From Ianthella basta (Eukaryota; Porifera; Demospongiae; Verongiida; Ianthellidae), in contig OZ025882.1 in the NCBI GenBank assembly GCA_964019415.1, positions 2,706,427-2,770,426 of the forward strand: DNA of 64,000 nucleotides, given 5' to 3'. Under the pieces are notes generated by a model. That model was not told the DNA's origin, did no database searches, and saw only the letters and a list, made by a program, of their open reading frames with translations. The translations under genes and the position numbers were made by a program. This document shows positions 55,053 through 64,000 of the stretch, piece after piece (position 1 is the first letter of the stretch; the number at the start of each line of letters is the position of its first letter).

Positions 55053-58000
55053 TGATTCAACCTGACATCACTGTGGAATTGGTTGTGTCTCTGTATACGT
55101 ATGTAGCTTTCTTTTATTCTATACCTGCATGGTATTAAACATATTTATATTGTATAATCATAAGCTATTTGTACATACAAGAGACGTATCCCTCTTATAC
55201 TTAGTTATGCATGTATTTCAGTGTGCATATGGTTATATGAAGTGTTTGATCACAATGTTTATATTAGTGAGTATGCACTGAATAACTATTTGCTCATGAT
55301 GTGTGCTGATGATGTTCATGTAGCTATATATGCCATAATCTAGGCAAGCCACCCCAGCCATGTAACAGTGCTGGGTATAATTATGACATGCCTAACCGCA
55401 GGGCAATGCTATCATGTCCCAGTCATAGTTGCTGGACTAATGTTTGTCCCATGGAGCCACAGGGCAAGCCACCACTGCTGCCCACAAAGGCACATGCAGT
55501 CAAGTTCAAAGGAGGTTGGCCAGCTGGTGGTGCAACAATAGGAGTTGCCAGGAAACATAAGTAGCACTTATGTTTCAGGTCACACTGTAAAATGTTTTGT
55601 ACTGTCTTCTGCACACCATAGCACTATCTTTATCTATGAAATGATTCTAGCCCTCTCCATGGGCCCGTTACCCTATGTCGCTAAGGTGGTAGATGGAGAC
55701 TGTATTTCAAGTAATGTAATTGTTCTATAGACAATGTCACAACTAATACAACCAAGCCAATGCAACTGTGCACCAGTGTCTCCTAGATATATGCCTGTCA
55801 CTGCATGTGGCTCTCACTTGTGAATGTCACTGCATGCCTACTTAGACTCATTGGGAGTTCCATGTATGGCTATATGTATAGAGGATGGACCCTTTAAAGT
55901 GTCAGCTGCACATGTAAGTGTCCTAGAGAATGTCACAACTAATACAACCAAACCAATGCAACTGTGCACCAGTGTCCCCTAGATGTATGCCTGTCACTGC
56001 ATGTGGCTCACACTAGCTTGTGAATGACACTTCCTACTTAAAACTCCCTGAGAGCTATATGTATATAACTATGGCTATATGTAACAGTACAGGAGATGGA
56101 CACATTTGTAGGCCATGACCTTCATCAAACCATACACACAGTAAAAGGTGAGCTTCAAGAACAGATGCAGAGATAGCTTGCCTGACTGCCATATAAGCAA
56201 ATGCATAATGCATGCATAATGATTATTGCATTGATTAGTGCACTACACCTTACTGCATGCATAAGGATACTTTTATATGTACTGTACATGGCTAATCATT
56301 GGTACCAATGCAACACCATAATTTTGATTGGTGTAAATCCAGACTCTGCTCATTTATGGTGTATACTTATACCAAATTAAGCCAGTCTTCAAAGTGTTAG
56401 CTGCATGAAGCCCTATATTTACATATATCCTAATCATTCAATTTGGGTTACCTCAATTATGCAAGAGTCATGCAGGCACCTCATGCAATCATGTCAGCAT
56501 GCAGCTTTCACACATTGCTGATCTCACTTACTCTATTTGCATGGTGCGGCCCATGCCCCATACACTGACCCACGGGATCAGTACACAACAGAGTCATGAT
56601 CAGCAACAGTAAGCATCCCATTGCACGAGAGCCACAATTTCCGATTACATGAATATGGGCTGCATATATGGGTATGGTTATTGAACACATCACCATTCAT
56701 GTGTGCAAAGTTACCATGTCAACAATACAGTAGGCAATGGGTAGCTATAGGAACCACCAGAAAGTACCTTTTTGTGGAGAACAGTCAGAACTGAAGCATT
56801 GAACTATACAGCAACCACAATGTATATGGAATTGAGTGGGTATGGGTATGGTTATTGAACACATCACCATTCATGTGCATTGAATCACCAACAATACAGT
56901 AGGCAATAGGTAGGCAATAGGTAGCTATAGGAAACTGCCAGAAAGTACCTTCTTGTGGAGAACACTCAAAAGCAGAATATTGAACTATACAGCAGCCACA
57001 CTATATAAATATGGGATCGAACAATAACACCAGGTCTAGGGATTAGCATGTGCATTTCCATGTACCTTCAACTTCATACTACTTAGCAAGGCCTGTCATA
57101 GAACAGAAGGCAAGCTACACCCAATGCTTGCCAAACAGCAACACATGAACTATGGCACCATGCAAGCACTATACCATCAATGGTCACTTCACACACAAGC
57201 ACAGTGTGTGCAATGGTAGTGAACAGGTCCATTAGTCTCAGTACTACCTCACAGTGCACTCAGATTTCCTGCAAACCAAGCAGTGTTGACTTGAATTGCA
57301 TGTAAGTAGATCAATAATCAAACTCAGCAAGGCATTAGAACATGGTATATACAGACATTTGTCCTATTACTTCCTATTGTAATATATAATTAGGACAGCT
57401 GCTCTTATTATACAGAACCTAGTCATTGTACGCAACATACCATTTGTTGGGTTTATCTGCTAGTGACACAGACTAGATCATGTTACCTTCAAACTACACA
57501 ATTAGCATACTTATAGTCTGAGGAGCTACTTCCAACATAATACACAACATGCAGGCCAAGCTCTGCCCATGCAGAGTATGGACTTGTTGAGGGAATTCAT
57601 TGGAAATTTTGTTGAAACTATCATAAAAATATTATTACACAGAAACTGAACGTACTGAAACAGAAAGCAGCACAAGAATACACATCATGCATGCTTCCTC
57701 TGACTTTAGTGTATTTGAACAGTCCATATCCCATTGTAAGTTCATACACTTGCCAGAATTTCCCTGAGGTATGTAATAGTACATACATCTCCCTTCTACT
57801 CCTGGCTCCAAGTGTGGGAGCATAGACAGTATGCACAGGAACTGTTAGTATGAATACTTCAAGTATATCAGTGCAGATGTTTTTAATTAGTCAACCACTT
57901 CTTCTCTTTGACCAGGTTAACACCTGTAAGGCTCCAACTGCACACTGAAGTACGTAAATTGAAATAAATGTGCAGCCTTGCACATGCACATTCCTCTGGA

Positions 58001-58651
58001 TATGCAGACAGTACTGGTAGAGGGAACTTATACGGATGTTATGCCAAGAAATTAGAAATGCACCTTTATGAATTTCGTCCTTAGCTGTAGAGAGCTTGTC
58101 CTGTCATGAGGGGACAGATCCATGAATGGATGGCAATAGTAGGTCCTCATGCAAATGAGGATGAATGTGATGATAGGAATAGGCTGAGCCATATGCATGA
58201 TGTGAAACAAAATTATACTTCACCCATCCAGATTTACCATTAAACGCAATCTCTTATAATGTGTCACTCCATGTTTTGTAAGGCTGCACTGGATGTCTTT
58301 GTTGCTGCTGCTTGCTCTGCCTCACTTAGAGCATGCATTTAGTGCACTTAGAGCATTTAGTGCACTTAGAGGTACTTGGGGCTTCCCATCAAAGCACAGC
58401 ACGTGCTGCATAGCCATAATACTAGCCTTGAAAAAGACCTCATGATCATGTAGCATTTGAGATGGTTTCACTATGGCGTACTAGTAGCAATAGCGCAGAG
58501 AGCTCATCCACCACGCAGGCAAGCTCCCACTTGTGCGCATACTGCCGCTAGAATACCGAATGCGGACATACGAATGTGGCAGGCCAGAACCAGGCAATGC
58601 ACTTATACATGCATCACGTAGTAAACTGTAATCCATATCCCGGTGGAAGTA
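55053..58651. other. Intergenic region upstream of gene E
   Basis: It matches 37.6-38.4 kb and 40.8-42.5 kb. An internal duplication near 55730-56000 repeats the block CACAACTAATACAACCAA. No gene seen. Confidence 0.6.
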
Positions 58652-58727
58652 ATGGCAGTGTGTTGGTGGCTGGCTGGCTGTAGTTTACTCTTCGCATGGA
58701 GATCGGAGACAATTCTGGCACAAAGAG
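58652..58727 (+). CDS. Gene E exon 1: signal peptide
   Basis: ATG at 58652; MAVCWWLAGCSLLFAW, then RSETILAQRG; donor G|GTAATA, phase 1. It differs from gene D exon 1 at a few residues and keeps the frame throughout. Confidence 0.75.
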
Positions 58728-60923
58728 GTAATAGCTAGTAGGACGCGGTAGGTACTTTCATCCTCGCGCGCGCTGTCTATTTATGACATTGTAGCTATAG
58801 TGTTAGCTATGTGGTTGTTCGCCTCTTTCCTAACCTGAGGAAACTCTATAGCATTCACGATTAGTAGCTAAGACCGTACGTTTAACAAGTTTGGCGAACC
58901 TTTTCGAGTGTTATTTACATCTTAGCCAAATACATATCCCAGGGCTCTAACTAACTAGTTTGCGTCTTGCGATTTGTCTTGAGCGCATTACTCCACACGA
59001 TGAAGACTCACTAGACCATAATAGATCCTGTCTAGACTCCACGTCAAAAAGCTGATGGGCGAAGGGGGGCAAGTATTTAGGCCTATACGCCCACAGTGTC
59101 TAACGAGAATTTAAAGTTTTTATCTGTAATATATTCCCAAAAACAGGAGTGGCTAGTTGGTATAGAAGGCACTAGAGTGGATGTGTAACAGGGTTGCAGG
59201 TGGAATAGTAGGTGCATGGGGTAGTCCATCATCACATAACTATTGTGACTATGCCCAAGTGTATGTGCTCTGCGCTACAGATTTGCTCAATACAATGTGC
59301 ATCACAAATGGAATATTTTGGGACAATGTTGTTAGTGTTCCCAAGTGTAGGTACATTGATATCTTCACTTTAACTTACTAGGTGTTAGGGCCCACTCAAG
59401 CACTGGTCATAGCAGCAGCTTTGAATGAAACAACTCTGTTGCCATCTAGCTCAAACAGTTGGCATTGCTATTGGAGTCACGGTGGGATAGCTCATAAAGT
59501 TGTGCCCAAATATACTTTCTACTGCCATACATCTTTCTTGAGTGAGCTAGGCGTAATGCCTAGCAAGCAGATTGGAGAGATGCTTGTGTTTTGCAATGCA
59601 GCGTCTTGAAAAACATATTAATTGTAGCACTCCCAGAATCCATTGCTTAATCTATTGATTAAGCAACTCTGTGGGGGGAGCACTAATAAAGGTATCCAAT
59701 GTTCTGCAGTCCGTTTGTTCACCATTCAGAGAGCCCTAAGGATAGAGTTATTCTAACTTACTATTAAAGTAGTAACACAGCACGGTAATGGACAATAATT
59801 TGTGCAACATTGCGGCCACTGCTAAATGAAATATCTTGCCGCCTACCATTAAATGGCCTAAGAAATTGACATCACATCCTGTCGAGATTTGCCTAGATTA
59901 CCAACACACTACACCTGGTGACCTGGACCCACAGTGTGAAGTGTTGCACTATAGCATTATTGAGTTATCAGAATGCATTAGCTGTTGCTACGTAATGTAG
60001 TTCAGTATGATAAGTGTGAGATCAAGCTGTGACAAATCATAACTGATTTATTATTTGTCACATGAAAGATGACAAAACGATTTTATTTGTGACTCAGTTT
60101 GTGCTCACATGTGAGTAGGATATTGATAGTCTAAGAACTACCCCAGAATTGATCTGAGAACATCAAAATTTCGTGGTGACCAGACCCCCAACCTCCTCAG
60201 TTGTGTCCACTCTATAGTCCTGACCAGTTTCTGCACTATGGCCTCATGATGTTCATTGAATCGTGGCTGGACAGCACTATAGCTCACAGTCCCTAGTTCG
60301 TATAAAGCTTTATACCCATGGAGACTCTCATGCAAACACATCCACACTCCATCAAAGCTGCCCAAGACACAAAGTAGGAAGTGATGGTGTCACTTGCAAA
60401 GATGGTACACTAGTTAGACTGCAGAGGGTCAAGCAGTGAGCATGCCAACCTTGACCACCTTGAAGTGTTGAAATCGCCTCTAATAATTAATAGTCTACAG
60501 AGCATGAATTAACCAGAATGTAAATGACTTGATTGACATTTCTGGTTTCAAAGTGAACAATGCATACCTTTGTTTGTGGGCTAATCATTTGCAACTATAG
60601 ATAGGACAGTATGCTGACACAAATCAATACCACGCAAAGTTAGGAATGTTGTTCAGTGTTGTAAATGACATAATTATAGTTGCACTTCACTTAAGCTTGT
60701 TTGTGGATGATTGTCTTGTCAGGATCAACATGTGGAATAAGCTTACATAGTTGATTCATAGTAAATAGAGTTAATTGCTGTGTGTTCCACCCTGTGTTGT
60801 ATTTGGATACAGGCATTTCATCATTGAGGTCACTATACAGGCAGTGCATGGGTGCAGTTCATTGCAGCATTTTTAGTGGACCTCACATGCAAGGATTGAA
60901 ATTACATGTATGCATTTCCTTAG
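58728..60923. other. Gene E intron 1
   Basis: Related to gene D intron 1 at 59180-59450 and from 60810. A 59627-59692 inverted repeat (TAGCACTCCC / GGGGGAGCACTA) can fold. Minus-strand 60138-60365 reads ALYELGTVSYSAVQPRFNEH, vaguely like the ligand-binding region of GABA-B-type receptors; I do not rely on this. Confidence 0.4.
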
Positions 60924-61376
60924 AGAACTTCTACGACTTCAGCTGTGTGCCAACTGGAGGAGGCAGTAGAACACCTGACAAGTACCAGTACATAGCCCCC
61001 AACCTGACCTTCCCCTGTGATGGAGTTGTGACCAAGTGGAAGATTGGAACAGAGAATGAGAATAATGCTGCAGTATACCTCCAGATATGGCGACCTGATG
61101 GAACAGACTACAGCCGTGTAACTGAGACTGTTTATACCCACAGTGGTGGGGAAGCAATAGCACAAGTCTCCACAGACATGACTGTATCAGCAGGGGATGT
61201 TGTTGGATTCTTTATGAATGGAGGTGATGATGGGCTTAGAGTGGCTTGGGTTCCAGTTCCTGACTACACCATCCTGCGAGGAAGTAGGAGTGCTAGAGGT
61301 GTCACTCCTGTAGCAACATTCAGTGATGTCTCTACAACTATTTTAAGTTCATCTCCTCTTGTGTCAGTCAAATTTG
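60924..61376 (+). CDS. Gene E exon 2: ectodomain A
   Basis: 453 bases, phase 1-1. It matches 44311-44754 closely (QYIAPNLTFPCDGVVTKWK, YLQIWRPDGTDYSRVTETV, DMTVSAGDVVGFF). Differences cluster near the N-terminus (CVPTGGGSRTPDK against CVPRDRADDG) and after VVGF (FMNGGDD against YMQTYRE). Donor GTAAGT. Confidence 0.8.
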
Positions 61377-62037
61377 GTAAGTAAACCATTAATTGTGTGA
61401 TTGCATGCTGAGCTCTTGACTGCAGGTCTTATTGCCAGTAGTACATTGCCATTAGTACGTAATATTTATGTACATCTCATGTTTATGATTATATCATGAG
61501 TATGTATGCTGGGTTAGGGGTTAATACAAGTTACCCATGTACCTGTTGTACAGTGTGAGCTACAGAGATTGGCTGCTGATTACATTTAATGATGATTTGT
61601 GATATTTGCTAAGTTCATGTTCATTCTTACTACTTTTCCAGCTAGTTCTATACAAGGCTTTCCTTCCCTGCACATAATACACCATACCACACCATTCTAC
61701 ACCATGATCACTGGAGCTGATCAAGACAGTGTGGTGGCCAAAGCAGACAACCTATCGTGCGACAGTATGTAAACGGTCCAAGTGTTACTGTTGAAATGGT
61801 GTCACTGCACAGGCTTGGTTGATGACAGTAGGATCACTGGAGTTTGTGCCACCTCCTGCTACAGCATTGTCGGTGTCACAACAAGGCAGGGGAGGGGCAA
61901 AGGGCACTGTATTGTAATTCACTGTCAGACCTTCCCTCTAGCATACTATAAAAATGGAGAGCCAGCTTCATCCTATTCTGCACTCATCAATGTAGCATAA
62001 GTTTGGTAAATAGGATGCATGTCTGCTTCTTCTACAT

Positions 62038-62345
62038 GTATCCACCAAAGTTAAAACAATTAGGGTTTCAGCAGATGTGGCAAAAACATTAGAGAGGAGC
62101 ATTAGCCTGGAAGACAGCTGGCATCAGGTTTGTTCATGGGAGACCTTTAAATTGTTTAACAGTCATTTAATAGGGCTACTGTTCTACTGTCATAATTCAA
62201 GAGTTGGCAGTGGCAAACCATTGCATGCAAAGGTCCCACCTGCATGAACAAACCTGATGCCAGCCATCTTCTGGCTATTGCTCCTTTCTAATTTGTGCCA
62301 CTTCTGCTGAAACCATAAGTGTTCTAACTTTGGTGAATGCAAAAC
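62038..62345. mobile_element. Foldback element J, copy in gene E intron
   Basis: Long inverted arms as in 45290-45595. It is part of a direct repeat of about 920 bases together with 62958-63240. Confidence 0.65.
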
Positions 62346-62709
62346 AGAAGTAGCAGAAATTCTATTCTCCAACAGTACGTACACCACAATGATGTGCCCC
62401 AGTATAATTATAGGGGGGAACAGCTGTCTTTGGCTCACCATCTCCATAGGATGCTAGGGGGAAGATCTAGCAGCTCCCAGCCTTGCTGTGACACTAATGA
62501 CACTGGTGTAGCTGGCTGGTGACATAAACCCAACAATTTTATTGTCTTCACTGAAAATTAATTTACATGTATAATTAACATGACTGAATACAGCAATGTC
62601 ATACTTAGAATAATTTGAATAGTATTTGCATGGCTAGCAGATCATAATCACATACACATGACACTGTCATATAGTTTTGCTTGCTCCATTTTATTTCCTT
62701 TACATGTAG

Positions 62710-62754
62710 AACCAAGTGCTTCTTCATGTTCTACACCCAACTCAATTGAAAATG
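62710..62754 (+). CDS. Gene E exon 3: Ser/Thr linker
   Basis: 45 bases, EPSASSCSTPNSIENG, donor G|GTAGGT, phase 1-1. The ectodomain B exon should follow beyond the window edge. Confidence 0.7.
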
Positions 62755-62957
62755 GTAGGTAGCTGCAGCTACATTTGATTTGCAGTTTGTAGAAGCAGAT
62801 ACATAGTGATTTTGGAAAATGTGACTCCATGGGAACTTACTCTGTAACAATGTCTTGGCCTTGAGGAGAATGAAGATGGAGAGCCAGCTTCACCCTAATT
62901 TGCGCTAGCTAGTCAGTGCAGCATAAGTTTGGTGATAAGGATGTCTGCCTCTTCTTC

Positions 62958-63240
62958 GTGCATCCACCGAAGTTAAAACAGTTATGGTTTCAGCAGAAGT
63001 GGCAAGAATTAGCGAGGAGCATTAGCCTAGAAGACAGCTGGAGTCAGGTTGGTCCATGGGAGACCTTTTTTAATAGTCATTTAATAGGGCTACTGTTCTA
63101 CTGTCATATTTCGAGACTTGGCAGTGGCAAACCACTGCATACAAATGTGTCACTTGCATGAACAAACCTGGCTCTTGCTCCTTCCTAATTTGTGCCACTT
63201 CTATTGAAACCATAAGTGTTCTAACTTTGGTGGATGCAAA
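62958..63240. mobile_element. Foldback element J, second copy in gene E intron
   Basis: Arms of about 75 bases; ends CATCCACCGAAGTTA and TAACTTTGGTGGATG. Direct duplicate of 62038-62345 and its flanks. Confidence 0.7.
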
Positions 63241-64000
63241 ACAGGAGTATAGCTGAAATCCTCTTCACGAACAGTATACATGCCACAATGATGAGCCCCA
63301 GTTTATAGGGTGAAACAGTTGTATTTGGCTCACCATCTCTATAGGATGCTGGGGAAAGATCTAGCAGCCCCCAGCCTTGCTGCGGCACCAACACTGGTGC
63401 AGCTGCCTGGTGACATAAACCCAACGATTATATTGTCTTCACTATAAATTATTTCACATGTATAATTAACATGACTGAATACAGCAATATCATCTATATA
63501 CAGTACAAGTTACAATATACTAGGGTGAAGCCGTACAAAGAATGCACCCAAAATGCATATGGGGCAGCAGCGTGGCATGGCCTGGCAGAAATGTGCTTGC
63601 CATGATATTAAAGCTCTCATCATTTGGCACTTATCAAATATTCATTTTCCTGATTAGGCCTTTGTTTTGTGGGAGGGGGGCTGAAAGATTGCATATAAAT
63701 GCCCATAGGAGAATACTGAATGTACTGTGCATTCATACTGAGACATAGTGATGCCTACTATTGGAAAACGTGCCACATACAGTCATGAACCATAGCAGCC
63801 ATGGCCAGGCGGTCCATTTGACTTGTGCCATGGGCATGATTGTGCAACATGGCTCATGCGACCCACGCTATAGACAGGCAAACAGAGAAATACTGTTTGA
63901 GTACCTGGGATGGCCTGGCGGTAAAGTGCACACTGCGATATTAAAGTGCACGGCATTTGCCGACATACATTTCTTTAGTTTTTTTGCAGCAGGCCTTTGT
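63241..64000. other. Right-edge intron sequence
   Basis: No exon seen. It presumably lies inside gene E between the linker and ectodomain B. Confidence 0.5.

Noticed and set aside
60138-60365. Minus-strand open frame with faint similarity to GABA-B-type ligand-binding domains
   Set aside because: Too short and weak to call; no neighbouring exon and no counterpart in the gene D copy.

Overview
The window looks like nuclear DNA from an invertebrate animal, most likely a demosponge. The reasons are short GT-AG introns, AT-rich intergenic DNA, dense small DNA transposons and foldback repeats, and receptor exons of a kind I associate with sponge genomes. The species call is inference. I saw no rRNA, no convincing tRNA and no bacterial gene arrangement.

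The core of the window is a cluster of single-pass membrane receptor genes made of interchangeable exons. Nearly every exon begins and ends in phase 1. The best model is gene D (plus strand, 42498-52458): signal peptide exon, ectodomain A, 15-residue Ser/Thr linker, ectodomain B related to A, Ser/Thr-rich stalk plus membrane helix, and two cytoplasmic exons with NPxY tyrosine motifs. Gene E (from 58652) repeats the same start and runs off the right edge. Gene A (about 565-13827) has a different membrane helix and a long tail built from repeated NPSYxALD exons. Gene B (28.4-34.4 kb) joins a gene-A-type membrane exon and tail to gene-D-type tail exons. A second receptor type, gene C, has an IgGFc-binding-like ectodomain piece, a short linker and a membrane exon ending in NPAYEPVYL. 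It occurs twice (36.7-37.6 kb and 54.5-55.05 kb) and each copy is damaged differently.

Layout: 0.5-13.8 kb gene A with internal tandem duplications and a LINE fragment; 14.7-15.3 kb broken ectodomain B exon; 15.5-16.9 kb nested small transposons; 16.9-19.8 kb inverted pseudogene copy of a gene-D-type membrane exon and tail; 19.8-21.6 kb minisatellite and simple repeats; 21.6-23.2 kb decayed Harbinger transposase; 23.2-27.5 kb nest of DNA transposons, including a TTAA-flanked element with a THAP-like exon and an old integrase fragment; 28.4-34.4 kb gene B; 36.7-37.6 kb gene C copy 1; 42.5-52.5 kb gene D; 54.5-55.05 kb gene C copy 2; 58.65 kb to the edge gene E. Blocks of about 31-46 kb and 51-63 kb are a tandem segmental duplication with an offset of about 16-20 kb, interrupted by private insertions and deletions.

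The NPxY tails suggest adaptors with phosphotyrosine-binding (PTB) domains, so the cluster may encode a rapidly duplicating set of surface recognition receptors. Ligands, expression and any immune or self-recognition role are untested inference.
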